Below the pieces are notes generated by a model, which searched no databases, had not been told where the DNA came from, and saw nothing but the letters and a program-made list of their open reading frames with translations. A stretch of 12,272 nucleotides of DNA from an uncultured Peptococcaceae bacterium (lineage in GTDB: Bacteria > Bacillota > Dehalobacteriia > UBA7702): the NCBI GenBank assembly GCA_937919295.1, contig CALFRX010000355.1, positions 1 through 12,272 of the forward strand, given 5' to 3'. Shown here piece by piece: positions 1-6,682 of this stretch (position 1 is its first letter; each line of letters opens with the position of its first letter). The position numbers and the translations under genes are program-made.

Positions 1-944
1 GGGAGGAAAGAGCCGTGACGGTATCCGAAGAGGGTTCGGCAAAAGAAAGTCATGGTTTTGAAGATGAGCGCCGCAAAGGGAGCCTCAGGATCCACTTCCT
101 CACTACCTTCAATGGGGCTGGGGCCGTAGGCGCAAATGGCGTCGACGACTTTGTCCATGCCAATATTGGTTAAAGCGCAACCGGCAAAAACCGGGGCAAC
201 TTCGCCTTTTTTGACGCCGCCTTTTAAACCCTTGATGATTTCGGCATCGTTTAGTTCTAAAGTATCCAGGTATTTTTCCATGATTTCGTCGTCGCCGGCA
301 GCTGCCGCTTCGACGAGCATTTCACGGTAAGAGTCAACGATATCCTGCATATCACCGGGAATATCGATCTGTTTTGCTTTGCCGTTTTCATAGGCGTAGG
401 CTTTCATCTCAATGAGATCGACGATGCCAGAAAAGGATTCGCCGGCGCCGATGGGTACGGTGACCGGAACGATATCCATACTGAGCACATTCTTTAGAGA
501 TTCCAACGCTTTATCAAAATCGGCGTTTTCTCTATCCATTTTATTGATCAAAACAAAGCGGGAGGTCTTTCTCTTATCGGCTTCTTCCCAAATCAATTCG
601 GTGCTGACTTGGACACCGGAAACGGCGTCCACCGTCATAAGCAGGCTATCGGCAATGCGGAGACTGCCTTTTACTTCCCCGTAAAAGTCCATAAATCCAG
701 GGGTATCCAACAAATTGATTTTATGATCTTTATGTTCAAATGCCAGCAGCGCTGTGCTGATAGAAATTTTCTTTTTTGCTTCTTCGGGCAGATAATCGGA
801 AACGGAGTTTCCTTCATCAACTTTACCAAGTCTCGAAAGCGAGCCGGTATTGTAAATCATACATTCCGCCACTGATGTTTTCCCGGTACCTTGGTGACCT
901 ACAATGACAACGTTTCTGATATTCTCTGACGGATATACTTTCAT
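1..944 (-). CDS. EF-G-like translational GTPase, N-terminal part (3' end beyond the left edge)
   Basis: About 314 codons of a translation-factor GTPase, open at the left window edge. Visible motifs are the P-loop GHQGTGKT (residues 16-23), DTPG (80-83) and NKMD (134-137). The N-terminus (MKVYPSENIRNVVIVG) and the phrase LGKVDEGNSVSDYLPEE are typical of the second, EF-G-like paralogue found in many Bacillota rather than of canonical FusA; I infer an accessory, ribosome-associated role. The start is fixed by AGGAGG (951-956) six nt upstream of ATG. The first domain after the G domain begins at PEAPFAALIFKTMT, but the last ~13 residues before the edge fit the expected domain II consensus poorly (see findings). 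It is divergent from the SpoVB-like gene. The 131-nt gap between them is A+T rich, and I could not pick a firm promoter in it. Confidence 0.9.
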   Translation of the reverse strand, partial: MKVYPSENIRNVVIVGHQGTGKTSVAECMIYNTGSLSRLGKVDEGNSVSDYLPEEAKKKISISTALLAFEHKDHKINLLDTPGFMDFYGEVKGSLRIADSLLMTVDAVSGVQVSTELIWEEADKRKTSRFVLINKMDRENADFDKALESLKNVLSMDIVPVTVPIGAGESFSGIVDLIEMKAYAYENGKAKQIDIPGDMQDIVDSYREMLVEAAAAGDDEIMEKYLDTLELNDAEIIKGLKGGVKKGEVAPVFAGCALTNIGMDKVVDAICAYGPSPIEGSEEVDPEAPFAALIFKTMTFFCRTLFGYRHGSFL

Positions 945-1075
945 GTTGTTCCTCCTAATTAAATTGCAAACTTCCAAATAATATATTAGATATGCAAATC
1001 AAAAATCCTTTAATTTTTTGATATTTTTTGCAGTATATTTTTTCCCGCGCCACCGTATTTTATAACGGTGAAGCT

Positions 1076-2608
1076 ATGAAAAAAGAAACAATCATCTACG
1101 GTACAGCCATTCTTATCACGACAAACTTGGCGGTAAAAGTCATGAGCCTCGTCTATCGGGGAATTCTGATCCGGCTCATCGGCGCCGAGGGGTTGGGACT
1201 TACGGAACTGATGACGCCCCTGTTTTCCTTCCTGCTGGTCATTGCCTCCCTCGGCGTGCCGCTGGCCATATCAAACTTTATCAGCGCCCAACGGGACGTA
1301 AACCGCGTAATGTCGATCTTAAAGACAGGCACCTTGCTGCTGCTGATCAACAGCCTAAGCGTCAGCGCTGTCATCTGCCTGCTCTTCCCTTTTTTAAAAG
1401 ACATCATCTTTACCGATGGACGCATCATCCCCGGATTCTTTGCCTTAATTCCCTCGATCTTCATTATCTCGATCTTCTCCGCGCTTAGGGGTTACTTCCA
1501 GGGTTCTCACCGTTCCTCTGTAATCGGCAAAAGCCAAGTGGTGGAACAGCTGCTGCGCATTGTTTGCGGCACCGCCATTGTCTTTTTCTTTCTCTCAAAA
1601 GGCTATTCCCTCTCCCTTATCCTCGTCGGAATTTCCCTGGCCACCTTCCTCGCGGAAACCGGCGGCGGCCTCTATTTGCTTTACCGCTATAAGCGCGACA
1701 AACCGCCGAAAACAGGATGTTTTGAAGGCAATATCGCTTTTCGTATGCTGCAAACGGGCACGCCCATCACCTTAAGCCGCATCGTGGCCACTTTGACCGT
1801 GACTTGCCAGGCCATTTTGATTCCCAAAGCAATGATCGCCGGCGGCGCTACCCTGTCGGAAGCGGCGACTTTTTTCGGACTTTTCAGCGGCGTCGCCCTG
1901 ACCGTACTGCATCTCCCCGCCGTGATCACCGGCGCTTTGACGATACCCTTGATTCCGGCCATCGTGACCGCGGACAGCTACCATGATAAAGCGCTGCTCA
2001 ATCGCCGCATCAGCAAAAGCCTCTGCTTCACGACGTTTACGGCGCTGCCGATTTTGACGCTGCTTTACTACTACGCATCACCCATCTGTAATATCCTTTT
2101 TGCCTCCCCCGAAGCGGGGCCCATGCTTTCCCTGCTCTGCCTGGGGGGGATTTTCATCTATCTTCAGCACCCGGTAATCGCGGTGCTTCAGGGGCTGAAC
2201 CGCTTCCGCCGCATCTTCAGCAACTATTGCATCGCCGATTTTTCTTACATCATTGCCCTATTTTTCCTGGGCAAGAGCGGCTACTTTTCGGTACAATGGC
2301 TGATTCTGCTTTTCATCCTCAACGATGTGATGATGTTTTTACTGCAATACCGTTATATGAAGAAAGTCACAGGCTGCAAAGTTCGTTTTAGCCAAACCTA
2401 TCTGCTGCCCCTCATCGCCTGTGTTGCCGGGCTTTTCATCATGTTGTTCTTTGAAAAACAAATCATGCAGACAAATATCGTGGATATCTTATCCATGACC
2501 CTGTCTGCATGCGTTTTTCTTATTGTTTACTTTTTTACGATGTTGATCAGCGGCGCCTTCGACAAACACTTTATTTCAAGGCTTTTATTTCCGAAAAAAC
2601 ATCGCTGA
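1076..2608 (+). CDS. spoVB: SpoVB/MOP-superfamily lipid-linked polysaccharide flippase
   Basis: A 510-residue, strongly hydrophobic protein with roughly 14 predicted membrane segments, matching the ~500-550 residue length of the SpoVB/MurJ/Wzx flippases (MOP superfamily). The N-terminal stretch (MKKETIIYGTAILITTNLAVK, then RGILIRLIGAEGLGLTELM) follows the SpoVB/YkvU/YtgP pattern of 'G...lG.eG.Gl'. The family moves undecaprenyl-linked precursors across the cytoplasmic membrane; SpoVB itself is needed for spore cortex formation. I chose ATG 1076, preceded by GGTGA at 1067-1071, over an in-frame TTG 48 nt upstream that has no ribosome binding site. It is convergent with surE and overlaps it by 38 nt. 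The exact paralogue (SpoVB, YkvU, YabM or YtgP) cannot be decided by eye, so the symbol is provisional; the family is secure. Confidence 0.85.
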   Translation: MKKETIIYGTAILITTNLAVKVMSLVYRGILIRLIGAEGLGLTELMTPLFSFLLVIASLGVPLAISNFISAQRDVNRVMSILKTGTLLLLINSLSVSAVICLLFPFLKDIIFTDGRIIPGFFALIPSIFIISIFSALRGYFQGSHRSSVIGKSQVVEQLLRIVCGTAIVFFFLSKGYSLSLILVGISLATFLAETGGGLYLLYRYKRDKPPKTGCFEGNIAFRMLQTGTPITLSRIVATLTVTCQAILIPKAMIAGGATLSEAATFFGLFSGVALTVLHLPAVITGALTIPLIPAIVTADSYHDKALLNRRISKSLCFTTFTALPILTLLYYYASPICNILFASPEAGPMLSLLCLGGIFIYLQHPVIAVLQGLNRFRRIFSNYCIADFSYIIALFFLGKSGYFSVQWLILLFILNDVMMFLLQYRYMKKVTGCKVRFSQTYLLPLIACVAGLFIMLFFEKQIMQTNIVDILSMTLSACVFLIVYFFTMLISGAFDKHFISRLLFPKKHR

Positions 2609-3359
2609 AATCCATCATCTGATCGAATTTTTTTTCATCGAAATAGTTTAGCTTCAGTGGCGTAACGGAAATATAGCCCTCATGAATGGCCTGCATATCG
2701 GAGCCGGCTTCATCGCTGATGCTCTCCGCGAGCTTGCAATCGTAACTATGCCAGTAGTATTCCCGCTGAAAAGGATCGACCCGTTTTTCCATCTTTTCCG
2801 TGATTTGACTGTCGGCAATCGTCGTTTTGCGAATCCCTTTCAAGGCGGATAGCGGCAGGTTGGGAAAATTGATGTTATAGAAAAACAGTTTGTCCTTTTC
2901 CTGTGCCAAAATTTCAGGTAGCATGGCTTTAAACATCTTGGCCACTAAGGTAAAGTCGGCGCCGGTAAAATCGGCAGACAGGGCAAAGGCCGGGATTCCT
3001 CTGGACGCGCCTTCATAAGCGGCGGAAACCGTTCCCGAATAAACAATGGCGCCACCGGAATTATAGCCCTTGTTGATCCCGGAAATCACAAGGTCCGGCT
3101 TTTCGGTCATGATTTGATCCAGGGCCATCAGCACACAGTCCGAGGGTGTGCCGTGAACCATATAGATATCGTGATCCACTTCGGAAAGATGAAAATGGTC
3201 GTAGGTAACCGGTTCTAAAAATGTCATACAGTGGCTTTTGCCACTTTGTTCCAAGGCGGGAACCACCACGGTCAAATCATGCTCCGCTTTTAGTGTAAGA
3301 ATCAGAGCATGGATCCCCGGGGAACGGTAACCGTCGTCATTGACTAATAAAATCTTCAT
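2571..3359 (-). CDS. surE: 5'/3'-nucleotidase SurE
   Basis: A 262-residue SurE survival protein, a metal-dependent phosphatase acting on nucleoside monophosphates. All four canonical metal ligands sit at their usual positions: Asp8 and Asp9 in LLVNDDG, Ser39 in EQSGKS and Asn96 in VISGINKGYN. The conserved YSGTVSAAYEG stretch follows. The length is normal for the family (about 250). The start at 3359 gives the canonical MKILLVNDDG; an ATG two codons further upstream (3365) is possible. The first 23 nt overlap the end of lepB in another frame, so translation is probably coupled. It is the last gene of the folE-lepB operon. The stop lies inside the 3' end of the convergent flippase gene, so there is no room for a dedicated terminator before it. 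Confidence 0.95.
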   Translation of the reverse strand: MKILLVNDDGYRSPGIHALILTLKAEHDLTVVVPALEQSGKSHCMTFLEPVTYDHFHLSEVDHDIYMVHGTPSDCVLMALDQIMTEKPDLVISGINKGYNSGGAIVYSGTVSAAYEGASRGIPAFALSADFTGADFTLVAKMFKAMLPEILAQEKDKLFFYNINFPNLPLSALKGIRKTTIADSQITEKMEKRVDPFQREYYWHSYDCKLAESISDEAGSDMQAIHEGYISVTPLKLNYFDEKKFDQMMDFSDVFSEIKALK

Positions 3360-3900
3360 TGGCATAATCCATAGACTTAAATAGTGAGAAATCAGTAAAG
3401 GGGAAATAGCGCAGGATTGCCTTTCCGTCGATATCTTCAAAGGTAATATAAGGATAGCTCCAGTAATGGCTGTCAGCACTGCGGTTGCGGTTATCGCCAA
3501 AGACGATATAGCAGTTTTCGGGTACTGTCACCGGTCCGAAGTCATAGGTGGGGATTTCCTTAATATAAGGTTCTTCCAAATAAACGCCGTTGATATAAAC
3601 GCCGTCATTGGCGACCACCTCGACGGTTTCACCGGGAAGTCCGATGATTCGTTTGATAAAATCGGTGCCTTCATCCATTTCTTCGGGGGGCTGAAAGATG
3701 ATGATGTCTCCCCTTTCCGGCTCTTCAAATTTATAGGCCAGCTTGAATACGAGTATCCGATCGTTGGTGTTCAGAGTTGACGCCATGGATTCCGAAAGAA
3801 TTTTGCAGGAATCAATGATAAAGTATTTCAGTACCATAGCAATGAGAATGGCCAGTACCAGCGTAATAATGAGCTCTTTCATGGCCGAAAGAAATTTCAT
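3337..3900 (-). CDS. lepB: Type I signal peptidase LepB
   Basis: A 187-residue Gram-positive-type signal peptidase I, which removes signal peptides on the outer face of the cytoplasmic membrane. One N-terminal transmembrane helix (about residues 8-29) is followed by the catalytic serine in SESM (Ser38) and the general-base lysine in FIKRIIGLPGE (Lys83). The FGDNR...ADSH block matches box E, with His where most homologues have Arg (DSR). I prefer ATG 3900, five nt after AGGTG (3906-3910), over the in-frame GTG at 3906, which overlaps that site. The stop of the YpmA-like gene (3903) lies 2 nt before the start. The next gene, surE, begins inside the lepB 3' end. The four genes form one transcription unit with no obvious shared pathway, a housekeeping cluster. 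Confidence 0.95.
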   Translation of the reverse strand: MKFLSAMKELIITLVLAILIAMVLKYFIIDSCKILSESMASTLNTNDRILVFKLAYKFEEPERGDIIIFQPPEEMDEGTDFIKRIIGLPGETVEVVANDGVYINGVYLEEPYIKEIPTYDFGPVTVPENCYIVFGDNRNRSADSHYWSYPYITFEDIDGKAILRYFPFTDFSLFKSMDYANEDFISQ

Positions 3901-3902
3901 AT

Positions 3903-4088
3903 TCACACCTCATATATCCGTATCATATATTTATCTTTGTCTTCTGTATCATTTGTAAGCCCGAACATCAAATGATATTCTTTTAAACTTTTATTGAGAA
4001 AATCGACGATTTCATACATATCGTCTCTCTTTTTGAAGTTTTTCTGGGCAATGAACTTCAGTTTATCCGTTTGCTGTTTTTCACTCAT
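3903..4088 (-). CDS. YpmA-like (DUF4264-type) small protein
   Basis: A 61-residue soluble protein with the pattern KLKFIAQKNFKKRDDMYEIV, then DFLNKSLKEYHLMFGL, and a C-terminal IRIYEV. I recall this 'YkIVD.LNk.LK...lMFGL' signature from the YpmA/DUF4264 family of small Bacillota proteins of unknown function; this is from memory and unchecked. The predicted fold is a helix followed by strands, with no signal peptide or membrane segment. The start is supported by GGAAAG (4097-4102), eight nt upstream and inside the end of folE. It is separated from folE by 5 nt and from lepB by 2 nt, so it is certainly co-transcribed. Being embedded in a tight operon makes it a real gene even without a known function. 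Confidence 0.75.
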   Translation of the reverse strand: MSEKQQTDKLKFIAQKNFKKRDDMYEIVDFLNKSLKEYHLMFGLTNDTEDKDKYMIRIYEV

Positions 4089-4093
4089 AAAAT

Positions 4094-4672
4094 TTACTTT
4101 CCGTTGATCAGCGCAAAGGCTTCCGACCGCGTCGCGGCGCTCTTTTTAAAACTGCCGCGTACGGCGGAGGTGATCGTCTTGGAACCGGGTTTTTTCACAC
4201 CGCGCATAGTCATACACATATGCTCCGCTTCAATAACAACAAGCACACCCTGGGGATTGAGGCGTTCCATGACCGCGTCGGCAATCTGCGTGGTCAACCG
4301 CTCTTGCACCTGAGGTCTTTTGGCAAAGCCTTCTACGGTGCGGGCTATTTTAGAAAGACCGGTCAAAGCTCCTTCCTTTTTGGGAATATAGGCCACGTGG
4401 GCGATCCCGTAAAAGGGCATGAAATGGTGTTCACACATAGAGTATACCGGAATATCCTTAATCAATACCATTTCATCATGGTGTTCCGCGGAAAACTGTT
4501 TCATTAAGTGTTCGCCAGGATCCTCGTGAAGTCCTGCGAATATTTCTTCATACATCCTTGCGACACGCGCCGGTGTTTCTTTTAAGCCTTCTCTTTCGGT
4601 ATCTTCACCGATGGCGTCAAGTATCTCTTTGAAAGCCGCCTCAATTCTAGGCTTATCAATTATTCTTTTCAT
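4094..4672 (-). CDS. folE: GTP cyclohydrolase I (FolE)
   Basis: A 192-residue type I GTP cyclohydrolase, converting GTP to 7,8-dihydroneopterin triphosphate, the first step of folate (and possibly queuosine) biosynthesis. Zinc ligands are Cys80 and His83 in MCEHHF and Cys153 in HMCMTMRG; His82 matches the catalytic histidine. The family blocks GLKETPARVARMYEE and GLSKIARTVEGFAKRPQVQERL are intact. The ATG at 4672 has GAGGT six nt upstream; an in-frame ATG farther upstream (4744) would begin inside the -35 box of the promoter, so it is rejected. First gene of the folE-ypmA-lepB-surE operon. No other folate gene is present in the window. Confidence 0.96.
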   Translation of the reverse strand: MKRIIDKPRIEAAFKEILDAIGEDTEREGLKETPARVARMYEEIFAGLHEDPGEHLMKQFSAEHHDEMVLIKDIPVYSMCEHHFMPFYGIAHVAYIPKKEGALTGLSKIARTVEGFAKRPQVQERLTTQIADAVMERLNPQGVLVVIEAEHMCMTMRGVKKPGSKTITSAVRGSFKKSAATRSEAFALINGK

Positions 4673-4715
4673 GTCTTTACCTCGCAGTAATATTTCAAAA
4701 AAGTATAACATATAC

Positions 4716-4744
4716 ATTTTATTGTTTTTCATATGAAACGTCAA
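4716..4744 (-). promoter_or_regulatory. Sigma-A promoter of the folE-ypmA-lepB-surE operon
   Basis: TTGACG (4739-4744), a 17-nt spacer and TAAAAT (4716-4721) on the minus strand give a near-consensus vegetative promoter. Predicted transcription start is around 4709, leaving a leader of about 37 nt before folE. It lies in the 119-nt divergent gap upstream of the small membrane protein gene. Confidence 0.7.
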
Positions 4745-4791
4745 GGAAAACCATTAAATTTATTAAATTTTAATAAGTAGGAGTTGATCAA

Positions 4792-5151
4792 ATGTATTCC
4801 GGATTCAGCCGAAAAGTCTTGGTGCAAGGGCTTCTTCTCACCGTTTGCGTCTCACTGCTTTGCGCCGTGGTATTTTGCGGTTTGTTTTATCTGCTGCCTT
4901 TTAAAAATAGTATTCTGACAGCTTTCGCCAACATTTCCTTAGGCCTTTCTGTTTTTTGCGGCGCTTTTTTCGTCGCCACACACACGCCATTTTCCCAGCT
5001 AAAAAAAGTTTTCTTTTTGCCCTTCGCCGTTTTGCTGCTGCTTTTCGCCGCCACCTTTGCCTTCGGCACCTTCGACGCGGCGGTTTTCCTCCAAAAAACC
5101 GGGCTCGTCCTTGTCGCCGCGATCCTTGGCGAAATCGCGGGCAGAAGTTGA
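4792..5151 (+). CDS. Small four-helix membrane protein, TIGR04086/YrzE-like
   Basis: A 119-residue integral membrane protein with four hydrophobic segments at about residues 10-32, 40-60, 70-90 and 95-115, and a short charged C-terminus (GEIAGRS). Length and topology fit the TIGR04086 / YrzE group of small Bacillota membrane proteins, which are of unknown function and common in spore formers; the assignment rests on topology more than on motifs. ATG 4792 is preceded by AGGAG (4779-4783) at 8 nt, so the start is good. It is divergent from folE and monocistronic. Its transcript would meet the first terminator-like hairpin (5173-5193), which now lacks a T-tract, and would only terminate after the structured insert at 5366-5392. 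Confidence 0.7.
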   Translation: MYSGFSRKVLVQGLLLTVCVSLLCAVVFCGLFYLLPFKNSILTAFANISLGLSVFCGAFFVATHTPFSQLKKVFFLPFAVLLLLFAATFAFGTFDAAVFLQKTGLVLVAAILGEIAGRS

Positions 5152-5166
5152 TTTTATCCTCCCGAT

Positions 5167-5193
5167 TCAAAAAAGACGGCGTCATCGCCGTCT
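5167..5193 (-). terminator. Left half of a split bidirectional terminator (works on the minus strand)
   Basis: AGACGGCG-TCAT-CGCCGTCT hairpin (5174-5193) preceded by six A on the plus strand (5169-5174), so on the minus strand it is stem, loop, stem and T-tract. It is the expected stop for the cobalamin-riboswitch operon. On the plus strand it lacks a T-tract and should not terminate. Confidence 0.75.
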
Positions 5194-5365
5194 CAGACTG
5201 TAGACAAAAGCCGCGGTAGCGGATTTTGGACTACAGGATGATAGGCCGTCGAGAAAGGCTTAGGCACGGTGAACGCATTGGCCTGCGGCTGCGCCGCGTA
5301 CCCGGATGTACGCAAACAGTCGCGGGGCAAAGGGTTCGCTGTGCATCAGACTTTGTCGACGGCCT
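5194..5365. repeat. 172-nt structured insert between duplicated terminator hairpins
   Basis: This block lies between two identical 21-nt copies (5173-5193 and 5366-5386) of a terminator hairpin and has no ORF with a ribosome binding site. It can fold into two domains. Domain 1 (5198-5236) pairs CTGTAG with CTACAG, then CAAAA with TTTTG, then CCGC with GCGG around a GGTA loop. Domain 2 (5243-5365) has AGGCCGTCGA pairing with TCGACGGCCT, then AAAG with CTTT, with inner pairs GCAC/GTGC, GAAC/GTTC and a local hairpin GCGTAC/GTACGC (5296-5313). It is G+C richer than its surroundings. It could be a short mobile repeat of MITE type or a structured RNA module; no transposase is present. Confidence 0.6.
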
Positions 5366-5392
5366 AAGACGGCGTCATCGCCGTCTTTTTTA
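5366..5392 (+). terminator. Right half of a split bidirectional terminator (works on the plus strand)
   Basis: Second copy of the AGACGGCG-TCAT-CGCCGTCT hairpin (5367-5386) followed by a T-tract (5386-5391). It should terminate transcripts from the small membrane protein gene. On the minus strand it is followed by TAGGCC instead of T residues, so it is not a terminator in that direction. Confidence 0.75.
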
Positions 5393-5395
5393 TCA

Positions 5396-5578
5396 TTAAA
5401 TTGCGCGTTCCGTTAAGGTCAGTTCCACAATATAACCGTCGCCGTATTTTTTTTGCAATTTCCCGGCGCTTTTTTGATCCGAAAAAACCGAAGCGGAAGT
5501 GAGGTTTGTCAGGAAGACGCCACCTTCCCCCTTATCCCTAAGATAACCGGCGTCTGTTTTGACGGCATACAAGATCAT
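5396..5578 (-). CDS. Hypothetical 60-residue protein, last gene of the B12-riboswitch operon
   Basis: A 60-residue soluble protein I do not recognise. It begins MILYAVKTDAGYLRDKGEGG and ends YGDGYIVELTLTERAI, with a pattern of alternating strands and a short middle helix (about residues 33-46) that suggests a small alpha/beta domain; no cysteine, signal peptide or membrane segment. The ATG follows directly on the TGA of the TrpD-like gene (TGAATG), with AAGGAGG (5587-5593) eight nt upstream, so expression is near certain. Position makes it the third gene controlled by the cobalamin riboswitch. A structural partner of the TrpD-like or dehydrogenase protein is possible, but nothing in its sequence proves it. 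Confidence 0.75.
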   Translation of the reverse strand: MILYAVKTDAGYLRDKGEGGVFLTNLTSASVFSDQKSAGKLQKKYGDGYIVELTLTERAI

Positions 5579-6682
5579 TCAAATAGCCTCCTTCAAAAGA
5601 TTCAGCCGCCTAAGCGCCTCTTCCTCGCCACCCTTACCCTGGCAGCTGATCCATTGAGCCAGTTTTTGGTAGCAGTCGCCTTCATAAAGGGCTTTCGCGG
5701 CACGTTCATACCCTTTTTGCATGGTATCGCTGATACCCGTTACATAGAGAAGCAATGCCGCGTTCAGCAATACGATATCGCTTTCGGGGCTCTTTTTTTC
5801 TCCCGATAAAACTTGAACCAGCCGTTTCGCTTCCGCTTCCACGGAACCTACAGCCATGATATCCCGGGCGCGCGCTCTTTTCAGACCAAAGTCTTCCGGA
5901 TAGAACGTCTCGCGGCTGATCTTACCGTCAGCATTGATTTCCGCGTACTCGGTTTTTCCCAGAGTACTTGCCTCGTCGATTCCCGGCGTCCCGTCTTCCT
6001 GAAAACCGTGGAGCACAACGGCGCGACGATAGCCGATGCCGCTCATGATTGCGGCGACATCCGAAAGCATTTCCGGATCATTGACACCTCTGACGCCGTA
6101 TTCAATTTTTACGGGATTGGCCAGAGAAGCCGCGATGTTCAGCACCGACCCGAAACTGATATTGCTCAAAATCCGGCCCAAACCGCTGGGATGGACTTTA
6201 GCGCTCATGCCGTTAAAAAGGCCGATACCGCAGGCTTCGATGCTCTTTCCAATTTCATCGCAACTGGTCTCCACGTTGATACCGATGGCCTCGGCCACAT
6301 CAACGGTACCGCAAACCGAGGTGATGGCGCGGGCACCGTGGCGCGCCATGGCAACGCCGCAAGAAGCCGCAACCACCGAAGCGGCGGTGCTAATATTGAA
6401 GGTTTTGATTTTATCCATACCGGTGCCGCTGTTTTCCGCCAAAGGCAAATCAATATCTGGCACAACTTTTACAGTATCTTCTTCATAAACGACCTGCCAA
6501 ATTGCGGCAATTTCCTCGGCGGTGGCGCCTTTCGCCGTCAGCGCCGCCAAAAAAGCGCCTTGGTTCATTTCCGTTTCCCGATCCGTCATCACCGCGCTGA
6601 AGTAATCGTAAGTTTCCGTTCTGGTGAGGTCTTCTTTGGCGATCAAACGATCAATGGCTTTTCCAAAATCTTTAGTTGTCAT
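5579..6682 (-). CDS. TrpD-like class III phosphoribosyltransferase, substrate probably not anthranilate
   Basis: A 367-residue member of the anthranilate phosphoribosyltransferase / pyrimidine nucleoside phosphorylase fold. The helical N-terminal domain (MNQGAFLAALTAKGATAEEIAA) is followed by the phosphate/PRPP loop GTGMDKIKTFNIST (86-99), where TrpD has GTGGD. SVCGTVDVAEAIG (122-134) and the metal pair Asp236-Glu237 (GIDEAS) are kept. The anthranilate-contacting positions differ: the TrpD KHGNR motif is RHGAR (114-118), HHPAM is VHPSG (163-167), and the Arg before IFNLLGPLLNP aligns with Gly178. So I expect a PRPP- or phosphate-using enzyme with another acceptor. ATG 6682 has AGGAG at 6693-6697, and its start overlaps the dehydrogenase end by 11 nt. 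No trp genes are nearby; regulation by the upstream cobalamin riboswitch suggests a cobamide-related substrate (inference). Confidence 0.85.
   Translation of the reverse strand: MTTKDFGKAIDRLIAKEDLTRTETYDYFSAVMTDRETEMNQGAFLAALTAKGATAEEIAAIWQVVYEEDTVKVVPDIDLPLAENSGTGMDKIKTFNISTAASVVAASCGVAMARHGARAITSVCGTVDVAEAIGINVETSCDEIGKSIEACGIGLFNGMSAKVHPSGLGRILSNISFGSVLNIAASLANPVKIEYGVRGVNDPEMLSDVAAIMSGIGYRRAVVLHGFQEDGTPGIDEASTLGKTEYAEINADGKISRETFYPEDFGLKRARARDIMAVGSVEAEAKRLVQVLSGEKKSPESDIVLLNAALLLYVTGISDTMQKGYERAAKALYEGDCYQKLAQWISCQGKGGEEEALRRLNLLKEAI

Noticed and set aside
1028..1075. 16-codon N-terminal extension of the flippase from a TTG
   Set aside because: There is no ribosome binding site before the TTG, and the extension does not fit the family's N-terminus; ATG 1076 has GGTGA and starts the usual hydrophobic region.
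945..1075. Promoters in the gap between the EF-G-like and flippase genes
   Set aside because: Several TATA-like hexamers exist in this A+T-rich stretch, but none pairs with a convincing -35 at 16-18 nt, so I list none.
4673..4744. 24-codon N-terminal extension of FolE
   Set aside because: The extended start lies in the -35 box of a near-consensus promoter, so it would not be on the mRNA, and the shorter start has a good GAGGT site.
4956..5219. Arg-rich ORFs in both strands within the small membrane protein gene
   Set aside because: They are out-of-frame readings of a G+C-rich membrane-protein gene; their extreme Arg/Lys content is a codon artefact and they lack ribosome binding sites.
5579..6682. 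Calling the TrpD-like gene as true anthranilate phosphoribosyltransferase
   Set aside because: The anthranilate-contacting Asn, His-motif and Arg are all replaced, no other trp gene is nearby, and control is by cobalamin rather than tryptophan.
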